This document shows, piece after piece, positions 17,951-29,380 of a stretch of 64,000 nt of DNA; the stretch's first letter is position 1; each line of letters starts with the position of its first letter. Source of the stretch: Corynebacterium sp. (GTDB lineage Bacteria > Actinomycetota > Actinomycetes > Mycobacteriales > Mycobacteriaceae); contig NZ_JAUNLS010000005.1 of the NCBI RefSeq assembly GCF_030532325.1, forward strand, positions 62,001-126,000, given 5' to 3'. The translations under genes were made by a program, and so were the position numbers. The notes under the pieces were generated by a model. That model did no database searches. It was not told where the DNA came from and worked only from the letters and a program-made list of their open reading frames with translations.

Positions 17951-18851
17951 TGGCCGCCTTCTTCAGCTGCTCGTCGATGACCTGCTCAAAGACCTCCAGC
18001 GGCTGCGCCCCGGAGATGAACTGATCCCCCACCACAAAGGCCGGGGTGCCCGTGATGCCGATCTGCGCGGCGTAGGCGGTGGCCTTTTTGACCACGTCCT
18101 CATAGGTGCCGTCGGTGGCCTGCGCACGGAAGGTATCCACATCCTTTACCCCGGCCTTTTCGGCGAAGCCGACGAAGTCTTCGATATCGAACTCGGGGTG
18201 GCCCTTGATGTCCTTGCTGGCGGTGTAGAGCTCGTGCTTGAACTCGATGAACTTGCCCTGTGCCGCCGCGGCGCGCCCGGCCTTGGCCGCCTCCACGGCC
18301 GCCGGGCCGTTGACGGGGAAGTCATTCCACTCGATGCGCACCAGGCCCTTGTCCACGTACTCCTTGAGCAACGTGGGCTCGGTGGCGTTGGTGTGGCGGG
18401 AGCAGAAGGGGCACTCGAAGTCGGAGAACTCAGAAATGACCACGGGGGCATCCACCGCGCCGATGGCGAAGGGGTCGTTGTCCTTGCGGCGGTGCACGGC
18501 GGTGACGTCGGTGGTGGAGCGCACGTCCTTGCCCGGGCCGAAGATCATGGGGTCGCCGGAGCCGTCGGCGAACTTGGTGCCCGGGGTGGCCTGAGCCGCT
18601 GAGTTCTGCTTGGAGTCCTGCCCAGAGTCCTGGCCGGCGCCGTGCGCTGCGTCCTGCGCGGGCGCGCTTGTCGAAGCCGCCTCGCCCTGCGCCGCGCTAT
18701 CCTCGCCGGAGTTGCGCTCGCCGAGCAGGAGGCCGACGACGAGCGCGAGCACGACGATGATCGCGAGCAGCGCCCAGACCAGCGGGTTGATGGTGGACAA
18801 GGCTGACTTTTTGGAGTCGCTGCTAATGGGCTCGTCGTATGAGATTGGCAT
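17943..18851 (-). CDS. membrane-anchored DsbA-family thioredoxin-fold protein
   Basis: Extracytoplasmic disulfide oxidoreductase. The 302-residue protein has a cytoplasmic N-terminus, one membrane anchor (about residues 24-45), a low-complexity Gln/Ser/Ala spacer (about 50-90) and a DsbA/DsbG-like thioredoxin fold. The active site is FECPFCSRH (about residue 150), with the cis-Pro region GITGTPAFVVGDQFISG near the C-terminus. The CPFC motif and anchor match corynebacterial and mycobacterial secreted DsbA-like proteins. It heads the dsbA-sORF-ccdA operon. Whether it acts as an oxidase or, fed by CcdA, as a reductase or isomerase cannot be told. Confidence 0.9.
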   Translation of the reverse strand: MPISYDEPISSDSKKSALSTINPLVWALLAIIVVLALVVGLLLGERNSGEDSAAQGEAASTSAPAQDAAHGAGQDSGQDSKQNSAAQATPGTKFADGSGDPMIFGPGKDVRSTTDVTAVHRRKDNDPFAIGAVDAPVVISEFSDFECPFCSRHTNATEPTLLKEYVDKGLVRIEWNDFPVNGPAAVEAAKAGRAAAAQGKFIEFKHELYTASKDIKGHPEFDIEDFVGFAEKAGVKDVDTFRAQATDGTYEDVVKKATAYAAQIGITGTPAFVVGDQFISGAQPLEVFEQVIDEQLKKAANA

Positions 18852-18913
18852 GCGACTACTCTAACGTCTTTGCCTCCGGCAGCCTACTTCGCGCAGTACC
18901 TTTAGTTGGGCCC

Positions 18914-19795
18914 TTAGTTGGCGGGCTGGGCGTCCTCCCGCGCGGCGGCGAGCAGGTAGTCGCCGTAGCCGGATTTGAGCAGCGGCTGGGCCAGATCGTT
19001 CAACTCGGCAGCGTCGATGAATCCCTCGCGGAAGGCCGCGACCTCCGGGGAGCCGATGACCGTGCCGGTGCGCTTTTGCATGACCTCCACGTAAGCGGAG
19101 GCCTCACTCATGGAGTCCACGGTGCCGGTGTCCAGCCAGACATCGCCGCGCTGCATGCGCTTAACGCCCAGCTGCCCGCGGCGCAGGTACTCCTCGTTGA
19201 CGGCGGTGATTTCCAGCTCCCCGCGCGCGGAGGGGGTGATGGACTTGGCAATCTCCACCACGGAGTTGTCGTAGAAGTACAGGCCCACCACCGCGTGGCT
19301 GGACTTGGGGTGGGTGGGCTTTTCCTCGATGGACAGCGCTTGGCCGTGGGCATCGAACTCTACCACGCCGTAGCGCTGCGGATCGGAGACCTCGTAGGCA
19401 AAGATGATGCCTCCCTGCGGGCTGCGGCACTCGGCCAGCGCGGTGGAGAAACCGTGGCCATCAAAGATGTTATCTCCCAGCACGAGGGCGACGTCATCCT
19501 CGCCGATGAAGTACTCGCCGATGAGGAAGGCCTGGGCCAGGCCCTCCGGCTTGGGTTGGACGGCGTAGTGGAGTTGGAGGCCGAGCTGGGAGCCATCGCC
19601 CAGCAGGCGCTGGAAAGCCGCGGAATCCTCCGGGGTGGTGATGATGAGGATCTCCCGGATACCCGCCTGGATGAGGGTGCTCAGCGGGTAGTAGACCATG
19701 GGCTTGTCATAGATGGGCATGAGCTGCTTCGAGATGCCCTTGGTGATGGGGTAGAGGCGAGTGCCGGAGCCGCCTGCGAGGATGATGCCCTTCAT
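18914..19795 (-). CDS. rmlA: glucose-1-phosphate thymidylyltransferase
   Basis: First step of dTDP-L-rhamnose synthesis: glucose-1-phosphate plus dTTP gives dTDP-glucose. Rhamnose links arabinogalactan to peptidoglycan in this group, so the pathway is essential. The 293-residue product starts [16 protein letters not shown] (nucleotide-binding signature) and has [27 protein letters not shown] and [10 protein letters not shown], all typical. ATG at 19795 gives the standard start; an in-frame ATG at 19813 lies inside a 16-bp palindrome. No Shine-Dalgarno is evident. It is downstream of rmlCD and rmlB on the same strand. Confidence 0.96.
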   Translation of the reverse strand: MKGIILAGGSGTRLYPITKGISKQLMPIYDKPMVYYPLSTLIQAGIREILIITTPEDSAAFQRLLGDGSQLGLQLHYAVQPKPEGLAQAFLIGEYFIGEDDVALVLGDNIFDGHGFSTALAECRSPQGGIIFAYEVSDPQRYGVVEFDAHGQALSIEEKPTHPKSSHAVVGLYFYDNSVVEIAKSITPSARGELEITAVNEEYLRRGQLGVKRMQRGDVWLDTGTVDSMSEASAYVEVMQKRTGTVIGSPEVAAFREGFIDAAELNDLAQPLLKSGYGDYLLAAAREDAQPAN

Positions 19796-19803
19796 GGAGG
19801 TCA

Positions 19804-19819
19804 AGCCTAACATTAGGCT
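19804..19819. promoter_or_regulatory. 16-bp palindrome just upstream of rmlA
   Basis: AGCCTAA (19804-19810), CA, TTAGGCT (19813-19819) is a perfect inverted repeat ending 8 bp before the rmlA ATG. It may be an operator or a small mRNA hairpin over the translation start. Confidence 0.45.
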
Positions 19820-19868
19820 CTGCAGCCAGCGTCACGCTGAGCCTGCCCCGAGCTTCCCATCCAACTTC

Positions 19869-19913
19869 ACACCCAGCTTCACACTGTGTGATGCTAAGTG
19901 TGAAGCTAGGTGT
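19869..19913. repeat. inverted repeat / hairpin between rmlCD and rmlA
   Basis: AGCTTCACACT (19875-19885) and AGTGTGAAGCT (19897-19907) are perfect reverse complements with an 11-nt loop. The stem extends five more pairs (ACACC / GGTGT) after one mismatch. CTTCACAC also recurs in direct orientation just upstream (19864-19871). There is no T-tract, so it may be an attenuating or stabilising hairpin after rmlCD. Confidence 0.6.
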
Positions 19914-19935
19914 TATGTTCGGCGAAAACTGGGTG

Positions 19936-21303
19936 TTAAGCCGGGTAAAGGCCCAGGTAGAGCGCCAGGGCGGCCCGCCAGTTCATGGGTGTGAAGCCGG
20001 TGGCCTGAATCTTGTCCAGGCTGAGTGTGGATTCCTTGGGGCGGGGTGCCTCCGGCCCGGCGATCTCGCGGTATTGCTCGGTGCTGACGGGCGTGACCTC
20101 GGAAGGATCGTGGCCCACCCCGGTGAACACGGCCATGGCAATCTCGTCGCGGCCCACCACGTCCCCGGAGTTGGAGATGTTGTAGACGCCGTACTCGGAC
20201 TCGCCCTCGGTGCGCAGCAGGTGAATGATGCCCTTGGCTAGGTCCTCCGCAAAGGTGGGGCGCCCGCGCTGATCATGAATCACCTTCGGCTGCACATTCT
20301 TCGCAGCCAGCGCGCGCATGGTGCCCATGAAGTTGGGGCCGTCACCAAAGACCCACGAGGTGCGGATGACAAAGTGGCGCGGGGCTGTGCGCGCGGCGGT
20401 CTCGCCGGCGGCCTTGGAGGCGCCGTAGGCAGACAACGGGGAGGGCAGCTCCTCCTCAGTGTGGACCTCCTGGCTGCCATCAAAGATGTAATCGGAGGAG
20501 ACGTGCACCAGGGTGAGGCTGTTCGCCGCGGCGATGCGCGCCAGCTGGGCGGGGGCCTCGGCGTTGACGGCCCAGGCACCGGCGCGATCCGTCTCGGCAC
20601 TATTGACGTCGTTGTAGGCCGCGCAATTAATGATGGCGGAGTACTGCTTCCACGGGCGCGGGGCAGGCGAGGTCACGTCAAAGTCTGCGCGCGTGCAGAA
20701 CTCCACCGGTCCCAGGCCGGCTGCGGGCAGGAGCTTCTTCAGCGCCCGGCCCAGCTGCCCGTTGGCCCCGGTGACCAGGATGCGGCGGGCGGGCATGGGA
20801 GAAACCGCAGCAAGCTGCGGGTGCGCCTTGTCCTTCTCGGAGATCTCGGTGGGCTCCAGCGGCCAGTCCACCATGCCGAGGTTCACGCAGGTGTAGGTGG
20901 CCTCCGGCGACCAATGATCGTTGACCAGGTAGGAGTAGGCGCACTCCTCGAGGGCCTGGAAGCCGTTGGCCACGCCGCGGGGCACGAAGACCGCCACGTC
21001 GGGGCGCAGCTCGTGGGTGACCAGTTGACCGTAGGTCTCAGATCCCTCGCGCAGATCGCACCACGCGCCGAAGGCCCGGCCGCTAGCCACGCTGACCAGC
21101 TTGTCCCAGGGCTCGGCGTGTAGCCCGCGGGTCACACCAGCGGCGTTGTGGGAGACGTTGTTTTGTACCGGCTGGAAGTCCGGCAGCCCAGCGGCCACCA
21201 TCTTCTCGCGCTGCCAGTTCTCCTTGAACCAGCCGCGGTTATCGCCGTGCACGTCCAGCTCAACGATGAGTAGGCCCTCGATGGGGGTGGGGGTGACCTT
21301 CAT
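19936..21303 (-). CDS. rmlCD: bifunctional dTDP-4-dehydrorhamnose 3,5-epimerase / reductase
   Basis: Fusion of RmlC (about residues 1-165) and RmlD (about 172-455), catalysing the last two steps to dTDP-L-rhamnose. RmlC features: DNRGWFKENW, NNVSHNAAGVTRGLHAE (catalytic His region) and FVPRGVANGFQ. RmlD is an NAD(P)-dependent SDR: ILVTGANGQLGRAL glycine motif, VHVSSDYIFDG, and the YGASKAAGE catalytic Tyr/Lys pair. Such fusions are known in corynebacteria. It sits between rmlB (58-bp gap) and rmlA, forming a complete set for glucose-1-P to dTDP-rhamnose. Confidence 0.95.
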   Translation of the reverse strand: MKVTPTPIEGLLIVELDVHGDNRGWFKENWQREKMVAAGLPDFQPVQNNVSHNAAGVTRGLHAEPWDKLVSVASGRAFGAWCDLREGSETYGQLVTHELRPDVAVFVPRGVANGFQALEECAYSYLVNDHWSPEATYTCVNLGMVDWPLEPTEISEKDKAHPQLAAVSPMPARRILVTGANGQLGRALKKLLPAAGLGPVEFCTRADFDVTSPAPRPWKQYSAIINCAAYNDVNSAETDRAGAWAVNAEAPAQLARIAAANSLTLVHVSSDYIFDGSQEVHTEEELPSPLSAYGASKAAGETAARTAPRHFVIRTSWVFGDGPNFMGTMRALAAKNVQPKVIHDQRGRPTFAEDLAKGIIHLLRTEGESEYGVYNISNSGDVVGRDEIAMAVFTGVGHDPSEVTPVSTEQYREIAGPEAPRPKESTLSLDKIQATGFTPMNWRAALALYLGLYPA

Positions 21304-21361
21304 GGAGTCTTCTTTCTACCTCTGCTTGGTCCTATTCTGACTGGTCTTTTGCAGCCTGGTG

Positions 21362-23811
<2,450 letters not shown>

Positions 23812-23872
23812 AATGGCTGCGATCCTACCGCCCGTGGTTGAGGGGGTGGAGTTGACCCTCAGGCCGTGACTC

Positions 23873-24952
23873 TTAGATACCCAGTGCCTTCTGGAATACC
23901 GGCCAGGACTTCTCCAGATCCTCGCGCCAGCCCGGCCAGGAGTGGGTGCCGACGTTGCGGAAGTTGTAGGTGGCCGGGATGCCTTGCTTATCCAGCTTGG
24001 CCTTGAGGTGGTGAGTGCAGTTATTCACCGCTGCCTCGATGATGCCGCCCTCGACCTGCAGCTGGGCGGAACCGATGTAGGCCGCGGCCGGGTTCATACC
24101 CTTGTTGATGTAGTAGGAGGGGGTGTCCTGCTCGCCGGCTAGGCCGGAGGCAGACGAGATGTACAGCGCGGTGCCGCGCAGCTTCTCGGAGTTGAGCAGG
24201 GCGTCGTTGTAGTAGTTATTCTTCGAGCCCTGCGGGCCCCACATCTGTTCCGGCTGGGCGCCGCCGCGGTTCACGGTCAGGCGCATGAACTGGTACTCCA
24301 GCGGGGAGGAGGTGGCGGCGCAGCCGGCGTAGGAACCGACGGCGTCATAAAAGCCCTGGTGGTGCTGGGCAAAAAGCAGCGAGGAGGTGGCGGACATGGA
24401 CATGCCGGCCACGGCGCGCTTATCGCTGGCCTGCAGGCGCTGCTCCAGCGGCCCCGGCAGCTCCTTGGTGAGGAAGGTCTCCCACTTCTGCGGGCCCTTG
24501 AGGTAGGTGCCGTTGGGGGCCTGTTCCCAGTCGGTGAAGTAGGAGAAAGCGCCGGACTGTGGGATCACCACGTTGACGTTCTTCTCGGAATAGAAGTCAA
24601 CAACGTTGGACAGGGCCACCCAGTCAGAGTTCTGCTCCGCGGAACCCGCGCCATTGAGCAGGTAGATGGTGGGGCGGTTGGGGTCCTTGGCCGGGATGAC
24701 GGCCAGGGGAACAACGCGTCCATCCATGGCGGGGGAGGTGGCCTGCAGCTTGAGCACGCGCGGGTCATCCTTGTAGGTGGTGTACCACTTCTGGGCGGCG
24801 ACCTCCTCGGTGGGCTGCAGATCGGAAATCTCAGACAGTGGGGTGTTGCCTGCGACCTGCTGCGGGGTGACTGGTGCGGCGCTGGCTGCGGGTGCCAACA
24901 GCGCGGAGGCTGCGATGACACCTGCGGCGAGCACAGAGCTGAAACGCTTCAT
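23873..24952 (-). CDS. corynomycolyltransferase (antigen 85-like)
   Basis: Transfers corynomycolates between trehalose esters and onto arabinogalactan outside the membrane. The 359-residue alpha/beta hydrolase has a clear Sec signal (cleavage likely after PAASA near residue 26). The nucleophile is in AGMSMSATSS, with IYLLNGAG and the acidic/His residues in the C-terminal part (NVGTHSWPGW carries the His). Mycolyltransferase hallmarks include TDWEQAPNG and KWETFLTKELP. It follows a paralogue by 36 bp on the same strand; the two share strings such as LKGPQKWETFLTKELPGPLE. Which cmt/cop paralogue it matches is unclear. Confidence 0.92.
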   Translation of the reverse strand: MKRFSSVLAAGVIAASALLAPAASAAPVTPQQVAGNTPLSEISDLQPTEEVAAQKWYTTYKDDPRVLKLQATSPAMDGRVVPLAVIPAKDPNRPTIYLLNGAGSAEQNSDWVALSNVVDFYSEKNVNVVIPQSGAFSYFTDWEQAPNGTYLKGPQKWETFLTKELPGPLEQRLQASDKRAVAGMSMSATSSLLFAQHHQGFYDAVGSYAGCAATSSPLEYQFMRLTVNRGGAQPEQMWGPQGSKNNYYNDALLNSEKLRGTALYISSASGLAGEQDTPSYYINKGMNPAAAYIGSAQLQVEGGIIEAAVNNCTHHLKAKLDKQGIPATYNFRNVGTHSWPGWREDLEKSWPVFQKALGI

Positions 24953-24988
24953 TGACTTCTTTCTACGAAATGCGTGGACTGGATTATC

Positions 24989-26539
24989 TTACTGCGCTGC
25001 TGCGGCAGTGTCCTCATCCCTGGTGACGTTGCCCTCAGGCTGATCCGGGGTGGCCGGCTTGATGGGCTCTGCCGGCGGGTTGACGGTGCTAGGGTCAACG
25101 GAATCCGCCGGGTGCAGGCCCTCCGGCGTGGCCTTGTCCGCGGTGATCAGATCAGCGTCAGCGGTCTTGTCCGTGTTCTCGCTCTCGGGAGCTTCCGGCT
25201 CAATGACCTCGCTGCCCGGGGTGCCGGCCTCGAATTCAGCGGCCTCTTCCGGTGCGGCCTCGGCCTTGGCAAAGGCGCGCTCCAGGGTGGGCCAGGACTT
25301 GGAAATGTCCTCGATCCAGCCCGGCCAGGAGTGGGTGCCGGTGGCGCGGAAGTTCCAGTCTGCCTTCACGCCCTCGTGGTCCATCTTGGCCTTGAGGTCG
25401 TGGGTGCAGGAGCTCACGGCGGCCTCGATGACGCCGCCCTCGACGACGGTGGTGGAGGAGCCCTGGAAGGCGGCCTGCGGGCTGACTCCCTGCCGCAGGC
25501 GGTAGGAGAAGGTGTCCGTCATGCCAGCCAGGCCGGAGCCTGCGGAGACGTAGACCTCAGAGTTGCCCATGTTGTTCTTGGTGGCGTTGATGAGGCCGTC
25601 ATTGTAGCGGTTGTACTCGCCGCCCTTTGGTCCCCACATCTGCTCGGTGGTGCCGCCGCCGCGGGAGACGGTCTGCTCTGCAAAGAAGTTGGGGAAGGGA
25701 TAGGAGGTCGCGGCGCAACCGGCGTAGGACGCAATGGCGTCGTAGAAGTTCGGATTGTGCTGGGCCAACACCAAGGCGGAGGTTGCGGCCATGGACATGC
25801 CGCCGATGGCGCGCTTTCCGTTGGCACCGATGTGCTCCTCCAGCGGTCCCGGCAGCTCCTTGGTGAGGAAGGTCTCCCACTTCTGCGGGCCCTTGAGGTA
25901 GCCGGAGTCCGGGGACTCTACCCAGTCGGTGTAGTAGGTGAAGGCACCCTCCTGCGGGATGATGAGGTTGACGTTGCGGTCACGGTAGAACTCGTCGAGC
26001 TCCTGGATTCCCTCCGTGGAGGGATCGACGTCCTTACCGCTGGTGGAGACGATCCAGTCCATGCCCTGGTCCGCGCCGCCTGCGCCGTTGAGCAGGTAGT
26101 AGGTGGGGCTGTTGGGCTCCTTGGCCGGGACGTAGGCCAGCGGAATCTTGCGGCCTTCCATGGCCGGGGAGGAGGCCCACAGGCCCTTGATGTTCTGGCG
26201 GTAATCGGGGTACTTGAAAACGAAGAACAGCCACTTGTACTTTTCGGGCAGCCCCTTCACGGTGAGCAGGTAGCGGCCGTCCTTGCCGTCATAGGTCACG
26301 TTTTTGCCGATGGAGTCCTCGTACTCTGCCTTGCTCGGTGGCTGCACGCCGTTCTTGTCCGCGACGAGGTACTGCTCCAGGACATCGTAGATATCCATCT
26401 CGGTGATCTGGGACGGGGTGGCGTCACCGGCAATCTGATCCGGGGTGACCGGGGACGCCGATGCGGCGGGGGCAACCACGGAACCGAGTGCGATGGCGGT
26501 TGCTGCTGCGAGAGTAGCGAGAGAGCGCGCAGTCTTCAT
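24989..26539 (-). CDS. corynomycolyltransferase with extra insertion and acidic C-terminal tail
   Basis: Paralogue of the next gene, 516 residues. Signal peptide with cleavage likely after PAASA near residue 27. The catalytic Ser lies in GGMSMAATSAL and the His in ATGTHSWPGW. Relative to its neighbour it has an N-terminal insertion of about 50 residues (around 55-105, including a YKWLFFVFKYP segment) and a C-terminal tail of about 100 residues rich in Glu, Pro, Ala and Thr, without repeats of known type or an LPXTG signal. The tail may be a disordered wall-spanning or surface-exposed segment. Both genes form one transcription unit reading away from the 36-residue peptide gene. Confidence 0.92.
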   Translation of the reverse strand: MKTARSLATLAAATAIALGSVVAPAASASPVTPDQIAGDATPSQITEMDIYDVLEQYLVADKNGVQPPSKAEYEDSIGKNVTYDGKDGRYLLTVKGLPEKYKWLFFVFKYPDYRQNIKGLWASSPAMEGRKIPLAYVPAKEPNSPTYYLLNGAGGADQGMDWIVSTSGKDVDPSTEGIQELDEFYRDRNVNLIIPQEGAFTYYTDWVESPDSGYLKGPQKWETFLTKELPGPLEEHIGANGKRAIGGMSMAATSALVLAQHNPNFYDAIASYAGCAATSYPFPNFFAEQTVSRGGGTTEQMWGPKGGEYNRYNDGLINATKNNMGNSEVYVSAGSGLAGMTDTFSYRLRQGVSPQAAFQGSSTTVVEGGVIEAAVSSCTHDLKAKMDHEGVKADWNFRATGTHSWPGWIEDISKSWPTLERAFAKAEAAPEEAAEFEAGTPGSEVIEPEAPESENTDKTADADLITADKATPEGLHPADSVDPSTVNPPAEPIKPATPDQPEGNVTRDEDTAAAAQ

Positions 26540-26881
26540 GAAGTTTCGCTTTCTGTGAAATGGGCAGAATGTGAATGCTTAGGCCTTGCGCAGACTATCG
26601 TTGCCTATCCCACCCCCGTTAGCACGTCCCCGCGGGTAGGGGTAGCGCCCTGAAGGTGGGGCAACGGTCAGCGTCCGCGCAATCGCGCACAGCTCTGGGT
26701 AAAGCTATGGACGGGAACCAATGCTACAAGTAAATCAAAGTTGCTGTTGTTGCGACAGTGGTTTTTATGTCATAATTTTTCCGCCGGAAGCGTGGGAACG
26801 AGTAACGCCTTCTCACAGTTTCCCGTTAGTACTTGTGCATACCGGCGAGAAGTAACACCCCTAAAAAGAAAGAGAAGCACT
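26540..26881. other. intergenic region between divergent mycolyltransferase and peptide genes
   Basis: 342 bp without a supported gene. The left part should hold the minus-strand mycolyltransferase promoter; the right part is AT-richer and holds the probable promoter and a leader of about 100 nt for the 36-residue peptide gene. A single open frame on the plus strand merely extends the peptide frame upstream and has no start signal. Confidence 0.6.
26747..26776 (+). promoter_or_regulatory. probable promoter of the 36-residue peptide gene
   Basis: TTGTTG (26747-26752) and CATAAT (26771-26776) are spaced by 18 bp in an AT-rich stretch. This gives a leader of about 100 nt before the ATG at 26882. 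Read by eye. Confidence 0.4.
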
Positions 26882-26992
26882 ATGAACGCTTTCGACACCA
26901 TTTTGGTCTCCATCAACCAGGTCCTCGGCGAGTGGATCCACGCCGGTTCCTCTATGTCCTCCGTGGCTGCTCTGAACATGGGGCTGTTCTAA
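26882..26992 (+). CDS. 36-residue hydrophobic peptide, possibly a mycomembrane pore-forming or mycoloylated peptide
   Basis: ATG at 26882, TAA at 26990. A purine-rich AAGAAAGAGAAG ribosome site precedes it and a strong intrinsic terminator follows at once, so it is a complete monocistronic unit. The peptide (begins MNAFDTILVSINQVLGEW) has no signal sequence or Cys. It has an amphipathic-looking N-terminal half and a Ser-rich centre (GSSMSS). Corynebacterial outer-membrane proteins such as PorA, PorH and ProtX are short, lack Sec signals, and are O-mycoloylated on Ser; size, layout and the neighbouring mycolyltransferases fit that class, but I cannot show sequence homology. A leader peptide or small regulator are alternatives. 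Confidence 0.65.
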   Translation: MNAFDTILVSINQVLGEWIHAGSSMSSVAALNMGLF

Positions 26993-27033
26993 GCCTATTT
27001 CTCTCTGGCCCCTGCGGGGCCTAGACCCGAGCA

Positions 27034-27068
27034 CCCTCGCCCGTGGCGGCGAGGGAATTTTCGTTTTT
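27034..27068 (+). terminator. intrinsic terminator after the 36-residue peptide gene
   Basis: CCCTCGCC (27034-27041) pairs with GGCGAGGG (27048-27055) and is followed by AATTTTCGTTTTT. A second hairpin GGCCCC-TGC-GGGGCC lies just before it at 27007-27021. Confidence 0.85.
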
Positions 27069-27180
27069 CCGGGCCAAATCCGCCCAGTGGTGCGCGGCTG
27101 GGGCGTGGCCGCCCTGAGGGCTCCGCCCTATCTGCGGGGGGAGTAAGACAGGAATCACGAAGTTACGTATCCTTGTCACC

Positions 27181-28593
<1,413 letters not shown>

Positions 28594-28632
28594 GAGGAAG
28601 ACAAAGACACGAGAGCCTGGCTCTCTTCACAA

Positions 28633-28671
28633 AAGGAGGGGCGCCCACCGCAATGGTGGGCGCCCCTCCTT
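28633..28671 (+). terminator. strong intrinsic terminator after lpd
   Basis: A perfect 17-bp stem (28633-28649 with 28655-28671) with a 5-nt loop, beginning AAGGAGGGGCG and ending GCCCCTCCTT. Confidence 0.88.
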
Positions 28672-28732
28672 GGTTACGAACCCTGGCTATGAACACCACA
28701 AGTCAGGGAACGGGATCACACTCGGGCTCGTA

Positions 28733-28891
28733 CTACGATGAAATCTTGCTTGGTCTGTCTGAATTAGCCATCTGGCGAACCCGCTCCGTGATCCGCACAG
28801 TGGCCTTTCCTTCCCGTTCGCGTTTCACGAGAAGCTTGGCAGCCTCTACCTGACCCCGGGAGTATTTGGGCGTGGATTGCCGTGCACTCAT
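28733..28891 (-). CDS. 52-residue basic hypothetical protein
   Basis: ATG at 28891, TAG at 28735-28733, preceded by a strong GGAGGTGG ribosome site 6 bp upstream. The peptide (begins MSARQSTPKYSRGQVEAAK) is highly charged, about one third Lys/Arg/Glu, with a predicted helix through KLLVKREREG and TVRITERVRQ. It lies 50 bp downstream of the 103-residue membrane protein on the same strand, in an islet between lpd and ramB. No family recognised; a small nucleic-acid-binding protein is possible from charge alone. A competing frame at 28764-28997 lacks such a ribosome site. Confidence 0.6.
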   Translation of the reverse strand: MSARQSTPKYSRGQVEAAKLLVKREREGKATVRITERVRQMANSDRPSKISS

Positions 28892-28941
28892 TTACTTCCA
28901 CCTCCACTTTGATTGTCCTGAACAGTGTAGTCTTGTCCCCG

Positions 28942-29253
28942 CTATTTGTCTTCGACCTCGTTGGGTGAGGAATTAATGATGCTTGAGAGGATGGCATCGA
29001 TTAGTCGCTGGTCTTCGTAGACGAGGTGTGTTGCATCATCTAGTGCGTCAAGCGCTTGAACCCCAAGACTCACCTTGCCTTGGGCGACTAAATCTACGGC
29101 CCACCTTAGGTTGCGATGCCATTCCTCGCTTCGGCTGCGCTCGCGGTCATGTGATTGTTGTTTGCGTTGTAGAAAGTAGGTACCTGCCTGCGTGACAATA
29201 GCGACAGAGAGTGCCAAGACAATTGCAGCCCACGCAGGCATACTCGCTCCCAT
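28942..29253 (-). CDS. hypothetical protein with one N-terminal membrane helix
   Basis: A 103-residue protein starting at ATG 29253, preceded by AGGGGGGGGA. Residues about 6-25 form a membrane helix (AWAAIVLALSVAIVTQAGTY), followed by a charged segment with RKQQSHDRERSRSEEWHRN, then a helical cytoplasmic-type domain with WAVDLVAQGKVSLGVQALDAL. This layout (short anchor plus soluble helical part) is common in accessory-gene products. Upstream of the 52-residue ORF and likely co-transcribed. Function unknown. Confidence 0.65.
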   Translation of the reverse strand: MGASMPAWAAIVLALSVAIVTQAGTYFLQRKQQSHDRERSRSEEWHRNLRWAVDLVAQGKVSLGVQALDALDDATHLVYEDQRLIDAILSSIINSSPNEVEDK

Positions 29254-29380
29254 AAATCCCCCCCCTGGGTTTGTTGCTCCTAGAGCGTACTCGGGCTCGA
29301 GCATACACAGTCTGGTGTGCTGGGACTTGTTGGGGCTTGTCAGCGAGGTGCGTCTGCTGGGAACGTGCAGTGCCGGAGGG

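Noticed and set aside
24974..26653. 559-residue frame opposite the second mycolyltransferase
   Set aside because: Gly/Val/Leu-rich shadow; the minus strand carries the signal peptide and catalytic motifs.
28764..28997. 77-residue minus-strand frame downstream of lpd
   Set aside because: Overlaps the 52-residue ORF in another frame; the latter has a strong GGAGGTGG ribosome site, this one does not.
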